DNA of 64,000 nt from Streptomyces malaysiensis subsp. samsunensis (GCF_024519315.1 NZ_JANIIC010000004.1:124001-188000); one strand, 5' to 3'; shown: positions 27,706 to 36,344, numbered from the stretch's first letter. Notes: generated by a model from the letters alone, not told the origin. Numbers and translations are program-made.

Positions 27706-27759
27706 GGCATGCGAATATCACGGCGGCCGGACCATCCGGGGCCGTCATATTCGCATGCC
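27706..27759. repeat. Large interrupted palindrome between AKR and dehydrogenase genes
   Basis: Perfect 13-bp arms (27706-27718 and 27747-27759, GGCATGCGAATAT and its complement) are continued inward, after one mismatch, by five more pairs and then CCGG/CCGG around a short loop. The whole can fold into a long hairpin of about 54 nt. The arms are much more AT-rich than the surroundings. It may be a terminator for the upstream genes or a two-site operator for the promoter of the gene at 27923. The rest of the gap 27662-27922 holds no gene. Confidence 0.8.
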
Positions 27760-27922
27760 TTTCACCGAGGGCCGCACACATCCCGCTTACGCCCTCCTGA
27801 ACCCTTCCATCGGCAATTGTGATGCCGCCATGCGGAATCCCTCTTCGCCTTTTTCCAGCGGATCCGCGTGCCTACGCTCGGAGGGAGGTTCCCCGATCTC
27901 CCGATCCCCGAGAAAGGCCGTC

Positions 27923-28969
27923 GTGGTTTATCAGGTCGTGGTCACACGAGGTTATGCCCAGCCGGACGGGAGCACCGTATTCGGTGATATCGGACTCTCC
28001 CGGCTCACCGACGCCGGACTGGCATGGCGGGTGCTGGAGGAGGAGGTCGAGGAGGTGCGGGCCGACCAACTGGAAGGGGCGGACGCGGTCCTCGTACTCG
28101 GGCCCGAGCGGGTCACGGAAGCGTCCATACCGGCGTCGGGGCGGCTGCGGCACATCGCACGGTTCGGAGCCGGTTTCGACGCCGTCGACACCGACGCCTG
28201 CACCCGGCGCGGTGTCCTGGTGACCAATACCCCCGACGCGGTGCGCCGCCCGGTGGCCGACTCCGTGGTCGCCCTGCTGTACGCCCTGTCGCACCACCTG
28301 GTCGTCAAGGACCGGTTGGTGCGGGAGGGACGGTGGGCGGAGCGCGCCCGGTGGCGTGGCTCGGGGCTGACCGGCGCGACGGCGGGCATCGTCGGGCTCG
28401 GTGGCATCGGACTGGAGACCGCGCGCCGGCTGCGTGCGCAGGGGCTGCGCGTGCTGGGGTACAACCGCGGCGACCGCGGCCGGGAGGCGGCCGATATCGG
28501 CATCGAACTCCGCCCGCTGGACGAGGTCCTGGCGGCGAGCGACTACGTGATCGTCACGGTCGCCGCCAACCCCGGCACACGGCACTTCATCGGGGAGCGG
28601 GAACTCGCGCTGATGCGGCCGACCGCCCGTTTGATCAACGTGTCGCGCGGTGTGGTGGTCGACGAGGAGGCGCTGGTCGCGCGGCTGTCGGACGGCCGGC
28701 TGGCCGGTGCGGGCCTGGACGTGTTCACCGAGGAGCCGCTGACCGCGGACAGCCCGCTGACCGCGCTGGACAACGTCGTCCTCGCCCCGCATTCCCTGTG
28801 CTGGACGGACCAGTACACCGCCGCGGTCTCGGCGAGCGTGACGGCGTCGCTCATCGCGGTGAGCCATGGCCGGCAGCCCCGCGAGACGGTCAACGGCCCC
28901 TTCCCGGCGGGCACCTGGCCCGGTACGCGGGCCTGTGGTGGCAACGAGGACGAGAGGGACAGGACATGA
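27923..28969 (+). CDS. D-2-hydroxyacid dehydrogenase (phosphoglycerate dehydrogenase-like)
   Basis: A 348-residue NAD-dependent 2-hydroxyacid dehydrogenase. The Rossmann motif GLGGIG is at residues 158-163; the catalytic set is R242 (NVSRG), a glutamate in FTEEP (about 270-271) and H290 (LAPHSLCW). GTG 27923 follows AGAAAGG; further upstream codons in the frame lack similarity. Such enzymes interconvert 2-oxoacids and D-2-hydroxyacids. Its stop overlaps the next SDR start by ATGA. In the catabolic set it may oxidise a sugar-acid intermediate. Confidence 0.92.
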   Translation: MVYQVVVTRGYAQPDGSTVFGDIGLSRLTDAGLAWRVLEEEVEEVRADQLEGADAVLVLGPERVTEASIPASGRLRHIARFGAGFDAVDTDACTRRGVLVTNTPDAVRRPVADSVVALLYALSHHLVVKDRLVREGRWAERARWRGSGLTGATAGIVGLGGIGLETARRLRAQGLRVLGYNRGDRGREAADIGIELRPLDEVLAASDYVIVTVAANPGTRHFIGERELALMRPTARLINVSRGVVVDEEALVARLSDGRLAGAGLDVFTEEPLTADSPLTALDNVVLAPHSLCWTDQYTAAVSASVTASLIAVSHGRQPRETVNGPFPAGTWPGTRACGGNEDERDRT

Positions 28970-29733
28970 CGGAGAACGTCGGACGCCGCCGTACGGCGGT
29001 CATCACGGGAGCGGCGTCGCGGCGGGGCATCGGCCGCGCGCTGGCGGGGCGGCTGGCGTCCGCGGGCTGGGGGCTCGGCCTACTCGACATCGACGGGGAG
29101 GTCGAGAAGGCCGCGGTCGCGCTCCGCGCCGAGCACGGTGTCCCCGCGGTCGGCGCGGTCGCGGACATCGCCGACCCCGACTCCGTCCATGCCGCCGTCT
29201 CCGCTTTCGAGGCTGAACTGCCGCCCGTCGCGGCGTTGGTGAACGGTGCGGGCGTCAGCTCGCCGGTGCCGTTCCTCGAAGCGGACCTCGCCACCTGGGA
29301 ACGTGTCATGCGGACCAACGCCACCGGCACGTTCGTGGTGAGCAGGCGCATCGTGCCCGGCATGGCCGAACGCGGCTACGGCCGGGTGGTGAGCCTCGGT
29401 TCGACGGCGATGCAGAACGGCGGCGGCACCTACAGCAAGTCCGTGTACGCCGCGTCCAAGGGCGCGATCGAGGCGTTCAGCCGCGCGCTCGCGCTGGAGG
29501 TGGCGCCACGGGGGGTGACGGTCAACGTGGTCGCGCCGGCCACCATCGACACCGACATCATGGGCGGCCGGATCACCGACGACCGCAAACCCGCGTTCCT
29601 GGCCCAGCTCCCCGTCGGGCGGCTCGGCACGACACATGATGTCGCCGCGCTCATCGAGTTCCTCGTCGGCGAGGAAGCCGGGTACATCACCGGCGCGACC
29701 TACAACATCAACGGGGGTCTTCGCATTGGCTGA
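28966..29733 (+). CDS. SDR family oxidoreductase (first of a related pair)
   Basis: A 255-residue short-chain dehydrogenase: TGAASRRGIG at 14-23, catalytic Y161 and K165 (YAASK) and a nearby serine at 143/146. The usual NNAG is VNGAG. Residues TIDTDIMGGRITDDRK and GVSSPVPFLE are shared almost unchanged with the SDR at 30789, so the two are paralogues flanking the isomerase gene. It is in a coupled string: it overlaps the gene before by four bases and the one after by eight. It likely oxidises or reduces a polyhydroxylated intermediate. Confidence 0.93.
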   Translation: MTENVGRRRTAVITGAASRRGIGRALAGRLASAGWGLGLLDIDGEVEKAAVALRAEHGVPAVGAVADIADPDSVHAAVSAFEAELPPVAALVNGAGVSSPVPFLEADLATWERVMRTNATGTFVVSRRIVPGMAERGYGRVVSLGSTAMQNGGGTYSKSVYAASKGAIEAFSRALALEVAPRGVTVNVVAPATIDTDIMGGRITDDRKPAFLAQLPVGRLGTTHDVAALIEFLVGEEAGYITGATYNINGGLRIG

Positions 29734-30751
29734 GACCCCGGCGCCCCCGGCGGCGCCCGCACCCCGCACCCCCGCCCGGACCGAGCGCCCGTCCCTGGCC
29801 GTACCGTCCCGCATCCCCGCGCCGCACGCGCCGCGGGACTGGCCGATCGCCGCCGCCATGCTCCAGTTCCCGCCGCACGCGGCGGACGGCACCCCGGTGG
29901 CGGAGCTGGAGCCCGGCGAGTGGCGCCGCCTCCTCCAGCCCGTCGTCGACGAGGGGTTCACCCATCTGGAACTGTCCACCGCCTGGCTGCCCCTGGGCGA
30001 CCTGGACCGATCCCGGCTGACCGCGCTGCGCGACGTCCTGGACGACGCCGGGCTCGCGGTACCCGGTGTCGGCGTCGTCCGGCGCAGCGTGCTGCACCCG
30101 GAGCGCGGGGGAGACAACCTCGCCTTCTCGCACCGGACCATCGACGCGGCCGCCGCCCTCGGCGCGGACGTCGTGTGCCTCGGACTCCATGACACCCTGA
30201 GCCCGGAGCAGCGCCGTGCGCTGTGGTTCTGGACGGTCCCGGGCGGCGATGTGCCCCCGTCCGCCGACCCCGAGGCGCGCGCACTGGCCGTCCGTCTCTT
30301 CCGGGAGCTCGGCGACCACGCCGCCGACGCCGGGGTGGAACTCTCCCTGGAACTGTACGAGGGCACCTACCTGGGCAGCGCCGACGAAGCGGTCCGGTTC
30401 CTCGACGACATCGGCCACGACAAGGTCGGGCTCAATCCCGACCTCGGCAACCTGCTGCGCGCGCAACGGCCGGTCGACACCTGGGAGTACCTGGTCTCGG
30501 TGACCGCGCCTCGCACCAACTACTGGCACGTCAAGAACTACGCCCGCCTGGAGGACCCGGCCACCGGCACCGTCCTCACCCACCCCACCTCCCTCGAACT
30601 GGGGGTCATCGACTACCGCGCCGCGGTCCGCTACGCGATCTCCCACGGCTTCGGTGGCACCTTGGTGGTCGAGCACTACGGCGGTGACGGCCTGAGTGTG
30701 GGCGCCACCAACGCCGCGTATCTGAGGCGCGTCCTGCCCCGGGCTCGCTGA
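29726..30751 (+). CDS. Sugar phosphate isomerase/epimerase (TIM barrel, AP endonuclease 2 family)
   Basis: About 341 residues. The xylose-isomerase-like barrel shows four metal-ligand positions: Glu in LSLELYEGTY, Asp in VGLNPDLGN, His in YWHVKNY and Glu in LVVEHYGG. Related proteins isomerise or epimerise ketoses or dehydrate inosose. The start was set at TTG 29726, since GGGGG stands eight bases before it and overlaps the SDR end; the first 40 residues are Pro/Ala-rich, so a later start is possible. It lies between two paralogous SDR genes, suggesting consecutive steps on a polyol or cyclitol. Confidence 0.85.
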   Translation: MAETPAPPAAPAPRTPARTERPSLAVPSRIPAPHAPRDWPIAAAMLQFPPHAADGTPVAELEPGEWRRLLQPVVDEGFTHLELSTAWLPLGDLDRSRLTALRDVLDDAGLAVPGVGVVRRSVLHPERGGDNLAFSHRTIDAAAALGADVVCLGLHDTLSPEQRRALWFWTVPGGDVPPSADPEARALAVRLFRELGDHAADAGVELSLELYEGTYLGSADEAVRFLDDIGHDKVGLNPDLGNLLRAQRPVDTWEYLVSVTAPRTNYWHVKNYARLEDPATGTVLTHPTSLELGVIDYRAAVRYAISHGFGGTLVVEHYGGDGLSVGATNAAYLRRVLPRAR

Positions 30752-30788
30752 CCCGCCACCCGCCCGCCGAAAGAGTGGAGAACCCACC

Positions 30789-31577
30789 GTGACACTTCCC
30801 CCGCCACCCGCCGCCGACTTCCCCCATGAACGCACAGCCATTGTCACCGGAGCCGCCTCGCCGCGCGGCATCGGCCGGGCGACCGCCGCCCGGCTCGCCG
30901 CCGAGGGCTGGTCGGTCGCCGTGCTGGACCTGGACGAGGCCGCCTGCCGTGACGTCGCCGCGCGTATCGCGGACGAGCACGGTGTGGCCTGCCTCGGCAT
31001 CGGAGCCGACATCCGCGACCGGGACGCGGTGCGGGCCGCCGTGGACCGGGTGAACGGCGAACTGCCGCAGCTCGTCGGGCTCGTCAACAACGCCGGGGTG
31101 AGCTCGCCCGTGCCGTTCCTGGAGGTCTCGGAGGCCGAATGGCACCGGGTGATCGACGTCAACCTCCACGGCACCTTCCACGTCACCCAAGCCGCCGCGA
31201 AGATCATGGCCGAACGGCGGCTCGGCCGCATCGTGAACATCTCCTCCACCTCCGCCGAGCGCGGTGGCGGCGTCTACGGGCGCGCCGCGTACTCGGCGTC
31301 GAAAGCGGCGCTCCTCGGCCTCTCCCGCACCCTGGCGAGGGAGCTCGGACCGTACGGCATCACCGCCAACTCCGTGGCGCCCGGCTCCATCGACACCGAC
31401 ATCATGGGCGGCCGGCTGACCGACGAGCGCAAGGCGGTGCTGCTGAAGGACCTGCCCGTCGGGCGGATCGGCACCGTGCGCGACGTGGCGGCGGTCGTCG
31501 CCTTCCTGCTGAGCGAGCACGCCGGCTACCTCACCGGCGTCACCTACGACGTCAACGGCGGGTCGCACATCGCATGA
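30789..31577 (+). CDS. SDR family oxidoreductase (second of a related pair)
   Basis: A 262-residue SDR: TGAASPRGIG near residues 20-29, NNAG at 100-103, serine 152/153, Y168 and K172. It shares GVSSPVPFLE and IDTDIMGGRLTDERK with the SDR at 28966, showing descent from a common duplication. GTG 30789 follows AGAGTGGAG. Its stop overlaps an ATG in the frame of the next SDR. Chemistry is expected to be NAD(P)-dependent oxidation of a secondary alcohol. Confidence 0.93.
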   Translation: MTLPPPPAADFPHERTAIVTGAASPRGIGRATAARLAAEGWSVAVLDLDEAACRDVAARIADEHGVACLGIGADIRDRDAVRAAVDRVNGELPQLVGLVNNAGVSSPVPFLEVSEAEWHRVIDVNLHGTFHVTQAAAKIMAERRLGRIVNISSTSAERGGGVYGRAAYSASKAALLGLSRTLARELGPYGITANSVAPGSIDTDIMGGRLTDERKAVLLKDLPVGRIGTVRDVAAVVAFLLSEHAGYLTGVTYDVNGGSHIA

Positions 31578-31606
31578 CCCACCCCCATACGAAGGGCGAC
31601 ACCATC

Positions 31607-32344
31607 GTGGACGTACCGTTCACCGCCGATCTGACCGGCAGGACCGCCGTGGTCACCGGAGCCAGTACCGGGATCGGACACGCGATAGCCGACCTCTATC
31701 TGCGCAGCGGCGCCACCGTGGTGGGCATCCACCGCCGCGAGGCCACCGGACACACCGGCGCCTATATACCGGTGGCCGCGGACCTCGGCGACCCGGCGCG
31801 GGTGCGCGCCACCGCCGAGGAGGTGCTGCGGGAGCACCGGGTCGACATCCTGGTCAACAACGCCGGACTCAACATCCGCCACCCGGTCGAGGACTTCCCG
31901 GCCGAGGACTGGGACCGGGTGCAGCAGCTCAACGTGCGGACGGTGGTGGAGCTGACCCAGCTGTTCGGCCGGCCGATGCTCGAGCGGGGGACCGGGGCGA
32001 TCGTCAACCTGGCCTCGATGCTGTCCTTCACCGGTGGCTTCACGGCCTCGGCGTACGCCGCCTCCAAGGGCGCCGTCGGCCAGTTCACCAAGTCGGTGGC
32101 GAACGAATGGGCGCCCAGGGGCGTCCGTGTCAACGCCATCGCGCCGGGGTTCATCGACACCGAGATGAACGTCGCGCTCGTCGCCGACGAGACCCGCAAC
32201 CGCCAGATCCTCGACCGCATTCCGGCGGGCAGATGGGGAACCGCACAGGACATCGCGGGCGCCGCGCTGTTCCTCGTGTCCGACGCCGCCCGGTTCGTCC
32301 ACGGAACCGTGCTGCCCGTCGACGGCGGCTACCTCGGGCGCTGA
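31607..32344 (+). CDS. SDR family oxidoreductase, KduD-like
   Basis: A 245-residue SDR resembling 2-deoxy-D-gluconate 3-dehydrogenase (KduD) and gluconate 5-dehydrogenase: TGASTGIG at 17-24, NNAGLNIRHPVEDF, SAYAASKGAVGQFTK with the catalytic Tyr/Lys, and APGFIDTEMN. GTG 31607 is preferred because GAAGGG is ten bases upstream; an in-frame ATG at 31574 overlapping the previous stop is the alternative. With the idonate-dehydrogenase-like gene downstream it forms a pair like IdnO/IdnD of L-idonate breakdown, which interconvert L-idonate, 5-ketogluconate and D-gluconate. Confidence 0.92.
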   Translation: MDVPFTADLTGRTAVVTGASTGIGHAIADLYLRSGATVVGIHRREATGHTGAYIPVAADLGDPARVRATAEEVLREHRVDILVNNAGLNIRHPVEDFPAEDWDRVQQLNVRTVVELTQLFGRPMLERGTGAIVNLASMLSFTGGFTASAYAASKGAVGQFTKSVANEWAPRGVRVNAIAPGFIDTEMNVALVADETRNRQILDRIPAGRWGTAQDIAGAALFLVSDAARFVHGTVLPVDGGYLGR

Positions 32345-32410
32345 GCCCGTACCACCCCTCGATGGCCCCCGGTACAACCGCCCGCCCACACCGAGGAAAG
32401 GAACCTCGCC

Positions 32411-33451
32411 GTGAAAGCCGTCGTCGTCCACGCAGCGGGAGACCTGCGCGTCGACACGCTGCCCGACCTCCGGGCGGCACCGGACCGGGTCGTGGTCCGC
32501 GTCGTATACGGAGGCATCTGCGGCTCCGACCTGCACTACGCCGCGCACGGCCGCAACGGGCCGTACACCGTCACCGAGCCGCTCGTGCTCGGCCACGAGG
32601 TGGTCGGCGTCATCGCGCAGGTCGGCCGGGACGTACCGGACGCACCGGCGGTCGGCACCCGTGTCGCCCTCCACCCTGCGACGCCCTGCGCACCGGGCGG
32701 TGCCGCCGCCCCCACCGGTCTGCATCTGCGTCCCGGCGGCAGCTACTTCGGCAGCGCCTCCACCCGGCCGCACACCCAGGGCGGCTTCGTCGAACTGCTG
32801 GAGGTGCTGCCCGGCCAACTGCGGCCACTGCCCGCCGAACTGCCCCTGCGCCGGGCCGTGCTCGCCGAACCGCTGGCCGTCGCCCTGCACGGCGTGGCGC
32901 GGCTGGGCGAACGGGTCCGCGGAGCGAAGGTGCTGGTCAGCGGCGCGGGTCCGATCGGTGCCCTGGCCGTCGCCGCGCTTCGGCACGCGGGCGCCGCCGA
33001 GATCACCGCCGCGGACCTCCAGGACTTCCCGCTGACGACCGCCGCCGCGGTCGGGGCGGCGGCCACCGTGAATCTCTCCCGTGGCGGCACCGTCGCGGAG
33101 TCCTCCTTCGATATGACGGTCGAGGCGGCGGGCGCCGTCGCCTCGACCGCCACCGCGCTGCACGCGGTGCGCCCCGGTGGCGCCGTGCTCCAACTCGGCA
33201 TGCTGCCACGCGAACCGGTGCCGGTCGCCATGTCGACGGTCATCGCCAAGGAACTGACGCTGTACGGGTCGCAGCGCTTCGACACCGAACTGGACGCCGC
33301 GCTCGCCGTGCTCGCCGCGGACCCGTCGTTCGACGCCGTGCTCAGCCACGAGTTCGCCGTCGACGCCGCCCCGGAGGCGTTCGGCTGCGCGGCGGACTCT
33401 TCCCGGTCGTCCAAGACGGTACTGCGCGTCTCCGCCGACCCCGACTTCTGA
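32411..33451 (+). CDS. Zinc-type dehydrogenase similar to L-idonate 5-dehydrogenase
   Basis: A 346-residue MDR protein closest in pattern to IdnD: YGGICGSDLHYAAHGRNG, PLVLGHEVVG, SYFGSASTRPHTQGGF and VLAEPLAVALHG. Catalytic zinc ligands C37 and H62-E63 remain. Of the four structural-zinc cysteines only C93 survives; the lobe reads PCAPGGAAAPTG and is shortened, so the structural zinc is probably lost. IdnD oxidises L-idonate to 5-ketogluconate with NAD. ATG 32411 follows GAGGAAAGGAA. The substrate is presumably an aldonic acid or polyol, but the missing structural site warns against strict equivalence. Confidence 0.9.
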   Translation: MKAVVVHAAGDLRVDTLPDLRAAPDRVVVRVVYGGICGSDLHYAAHGRNGPYTVTEPLVLGHEVVGVIAQVGRDVPDAPAVGTRVALHPATPCAPGGAAAPTGLHLRPGGSYFGSASTRPHTQGGFVELLEVLPGQLRPLPAELPLRRAVLAEPLAVALHGVARLGERVRGAKVLVSGAGPIGALAVAALRHAGAAEITAADLQDFPLTTAAAVGAAATVNLSRGGTVAESSFDMTVEAAGAVASTATALHAVRPGGAVLQLGMLPREPVPVAMSTVIAKELTLYGSQRFDTELDAALAVLAADPSFDAVLSHEFAVDAAPEAFGCAADSSRSSKTVLRVSADPDF

Positions 33452-33475
33452 GCCCCGAGGAAAGGACACCCCGCC

Positions 33476-34153
33476 ATGATCCACGTACGCACCGAGATCG
33501 ACCGCCCCTCGCCGGAGGTGGTGGCCGCGCTCGGCCGGTTCTCCGCCGCGACCATCCACGAGGCGCAGGGCCGCAAGGGCGCGCTGGCGCACCGGCTGAA
33601 GCCCGTGGACCCCGCCATGTCGTTCTGCGGACCGGCCTTCACGGTCGAGGCACAGGCTGGCGACAACATCATGGTCCAGGTCGCGATCTCCTACGCCCGG
33701 CCCGGGGACGTCGTCATCGTCGCCGGCTCGGAGTTCGAGCAGGCCGGGTCCTTCGGCGACGTCCTCGCCACCGCCTGCCAGAGCAAGGGGCTGGCCGCGT
33801 TCGTCACCGACTCCGGGGTGCGCGACAGCGCGGACCTGCGGATGCTGGGCTTCCCCGTCTTCTCCGGCTCGATCTGCATCGAGGGGACGGTCAAGGAGAC
33901 CCTCGGCCAGGTGAACCGCCCGATCTCCATCGGCGGGCGGATCGTCCGGCCCGGCGACATTCTGCGCGGCGACGCCGACGGCATCGTCGTGGTCGACCCG
34001 CTGGAGGCCGAGGAGGTGGTCCGGCTGTGCCGGCGGCGCGAGGACCATGAGGCGCGGATCCGGGAGCAGCACCGCCGCGGGGACCGGACGCTGATCGAGG
34101 TGCACGGACTCACCGAGAAGCTGAAGGCCAAGGGCCTGGTCGTCGAGGAGTGA
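33476..34153 (+). CDS. RraA family aldolase (4-hydroxy-4-methyl-2-oxoglutarate aldolase-like)
   Basis: A 225-residue RraA-fold protein. R116-D117 in VTDSGVRDSADL and GSFGDVLAT match the substrate- and metal-binding residues of HMG/CHA aldolases, which split 4-hydroxy-2-oxo acids into pyruvate and a second oxoacid using Mg2+. The C-terminal helical extension (RRREDHEARIREQH) is also as in the aldolases rather than the short RraA RNase inhibitor. In this cluster it is the best candidate for the carbon-carbon cleavage step. Overlaps the next gene by four bases. Confidence 0.9.
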   Translation: MIHVRTEIDRPSPEVVAALGRFSAATIHEAQGRKGALAHRLKPVDPAMSFCGPAFTVEAQAGDNIMVQVAISYARPGDVVIVAGSEFEQAGSFGDVLATACQSKGLAAFVTDSGVRDSADLRMLGFPVFSGSICIEGTVKETLGQVNRPISIGGRIVRPGDILRGDADGIVVVDPLEAEEVVRLCRRREDHEARIREQHRRGDRTLIEVHGLTEKLKAKGLVVEE

Positions 34154-35055
34154 GGACGGGAAGGGACGCACCGACGGTCGCCGTGGTCGGCCTGGGCCCC
34201 ATGGGCGCCCCGGTCGCCCGGCACATCGCCCGCGCGGGCTTTCCGCTTCAGGTGTGGAACAGGACTCCCGCGCGGGCGGAGGAGTTCGGGGACCGGGGTG
34301 TCGCACACCCCGCCGACCTGCGGGCCCGGGTGGTGCTGTCGGCCCTGCCGGACATCGACCAACTCGACGAGATCGCTCCCGACCCGGTGGTGCGCCGCTG
34401 GGCCGGGCACGGGACGGCGTACCTGGTCGTGCTGAGCACCACGTCACCCGACAAGGTCCGCCGCCTGGCCGGCCGGCTCGGCCGGTGGGGCGTCACCGTG
34501 CTCGACGCGCCGATGAGCGGCGGTGACGCCGGTGCTCGCGCGGGCACGCTGAGCCTGATGGTGGGCGCCGCCCCGGAGGCGTACGCATGCGTGGAGCCGG
34601 TGCTGAGGTCCTTCGCCGCCACCGTCGAACTCATGGGCCCGCCCGGCGCGGGAACCGCGGCCAAGCTGTGCAACCAGGTGATCGTGGCCGGGACCCTGGT
34701 GGCCGTGGCCGAAGCCGTCGACCTGGGCCGCCGGTCCGGGCTGTCCGGGGAGCAGCTGGTCCGTGTGCTCCGGGGCGGACTGGCCGCCAGTGCCGTGCTC
34801 GACGCCAAGGCGGCGAAGATCCTGCACCGTGAGTACGGCCTCGGGGGAAGCACGGTCAACCAGGTCAAGGACCTCCGTTACGCGACCGGGCTCGCCGATG
34901 CCCTCGGCGCCCGCCTGCCGCAGACCCGGCACACCCGTGCCCTGTTCGAGGAGGCGCTCCGCCGGGGGCTCGGCGCCATGGACCACGCGGCCGTGTACGA
35001 AGCCGTCCGCGCGGAAGGAGGCACGGTACGCGGCACCGGGCCGCCGCCCGCCTGA
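34150..35055 (+). CDS. NAD(P)-dependent 3-hydroxyisobutyrate/tartronate-semialdehyde-type dehydrogenase
   Basis: A 301-residue beta-hydroxyacid dehydrogenase. The Rossmann motif GLGPMG is at residues 14-19, the substrate segment DAPMSGGDAGARAGTL near 119-133, and the catalytic lysine K172 in GTAAKLCNQ. The family includes tartronate semialdehyde reductase, which with aldolases of sugar acids forms the D-glucarate/galactarate route. GTG 34150 overlaps the aldolase stop, so aldol cleavage followed by reduction of a semialdehyde is a natural reading. The C-terminus has a Pro-rich tail. Confidence 0.9.
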   Translation: MRTGRDAPTVAVVGLGPMGAPVARHIARAGFPLQVWNRTPARAEEFGDRGVAHPADLRARVVLSALPDIDQLDEIAPDPVVRRWAGHGTAYLVVLSTTSPDKVRRLAGRLGRWGVTVLDAPMSGGDAGARAGTLSLMVGAAPEAYACVEPVLRSFAATVELMGPPGAGTAAKLCNQVIVAGTLVAVAEAVDLGRRSGLSGEQLVRVLRGGLAASAVLDAKAAKILHREYGLGGSTVNQVKDLRYATGLADALGARLPQTRHTRALFEEALRRGLGAMDHAAVYEAVRAEGGTVRGTGPPPA

Positions 35056-35257
35056 CGGGGCACCGGGCGGCCGCGCCCCCGGTGCCCGGCCGCCCCGCAC
35101 GGTGCCGGTCCGCGCTCTTCCGGTTCGCGCACCCATTCCGCCGACGGGCCCCAAAGGGTACGTTCACCTGCATGTCTCTGGTCATGCGGCCGCCCACCCG
35201 CTGCCCACGGCGAGGGCCGCTGCCCCAGAAGAAGAGCGCCACCCGAGGAGGAGCGCG

Positions 35258-36181
35258 ATGGACACCCGCAGGCTCGGTTACTTCGTCAGGGTGGTCGACA
35301 TCGGCAACATCACCCGGGCCGCGGACTCGCTGCACATCACGCAATCCGCGCTCAGCCAGCACATTTCGGCGTTGGAGAACGACTTCAAGAGCCGGCTGCT
35401 CGAACGGACCGGCCGTGGTGTGGAGGTCACGGCCTCCGGACGCTCCCTGTACCGCTACGCGCAGGGCATCATCCGCCTCGAGAAGGCCGCGCGGATCGAC
35501 CTGCGGGCCGGCGGCGACACCCCGGCCGGACTGGTGACCGTGGGCCTGGCCTCGTACAGCATGGCGCCCGGCCTGGCCGTGCCGCTGCTGCGGGCCGTGC
35601 GCGAACGGTATCCGAACATCCAGCTCCAGCTGATCCAGAACCTGACGGTGGTGATGAGCCAGGCCGTGCTGCTCGGCCAGGTGGACATGGCGCTCATCTA
35701 CGACCCCGGCTATGTCAGAGGGGTCGTCTTCGAGCACATCCGCGAGGAGGAGTTCCACCTGATCACCAGCGCCAGGACCCCGCCGGTCAGCAGCCGCGGC
35801 GACACCGTCACCCTCAAGGAGGCGAGCCGTCTGGACTTTCTCATGCCGAGCGAGCTGCACACCGTCCGTCGCATCACCGAGGCCGCCTTCCACGCCGCCG
35901 GACTGCACTGCTCGGTCGTCGCCGAGGTCGAGCCGGACTCGGTGCTGCGGGACGCCGTGGTGAACGGGCTCGGCGCCACGGTACTGCCGCTGTCGGCCGC
36001 CAGGGCCCACTTCGCCCCGGACGAGGTACGCATCTACCGGTTCGCCGACTCCCGGCTGTATACCGCGATGTCGCTGTGTACCTGCGAGGTGCAGCCGCTG
36101 TCGCACGCCGCCGCGCTGGTGGCGGACCTGGTGCGCACGCTCGTACCCGCCCCGGCCGCCCCCGGCCGGAAGCCGGTCTGA
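35258..36181 (+). CDS. LysR family transcriptional regulator
   Basis: A 307-residue LysR protein: N-terminal winged helix-turn-helix (RAADSLHITQSALSQHISAL, about residues 20-39), then the periplasmic-binding-like effector domain. RLGYFVRVVDIGNITRAAD is close to the Nac/CbL-like subgroup. ATG 35258 follows a GAGGAGGAG site. It ends the sixteen-gene co-directional catabolic set and is its only obvious regulator. LysR genes are more often divergent, so control of distant promoters (before 20290, 24347 or 27923) is inferred. It is convergent with the glycosidase gene. Confidence 0.94.
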   Translation: MDTRRLGYFVRVVDIGNITRAADSLHITQSALSQHISALENDFKSRLLERTGRGVEVTASGRSLYRYAQGIIRLEKAARIDLRAGGDTPAGLVTVGLASYSMAPGLAVPLLRAVRERYPNIQLQLIQNLTVVMSQAVLLGQVDMALIYDPGYVRGVVFEHIREEEFHLITSARTPPVSSRGDTVTLKEASRLDFLMPSELHTVRRITEAAFHAAGLHCSVVAEVEPDSVLRDAVVNGLGATVLPLSAARAHFAPDEVRIYRFADSRLYTAMSLCTCEVQPLSHAAALVADLVRTLVPAPAAPGRKPV

Positions 36182-36344
36182 ACGCCCGACCGGTCCCGGC
36201 CCCGGGGGCGGGGCGGGTCCGCGCCGCCGACGTCGCGAGACCGGTGGCAGTGGCGTCGCCATCCACCGTCACCCCGTCCGGGCGACGCTCTTCGGCACTT
36301 CTGTCGCCGGGCGGAGCCGCCGCCGGGGCAATGGGGGCGCCGCG

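Noticed and set aside
31544..34447. A 967-codon minus-strand open frame
   Set aside because: Same effect: antisense to four genes with full catalytic motifs; composition is Gly/Arg/Val-rich and repetitive.
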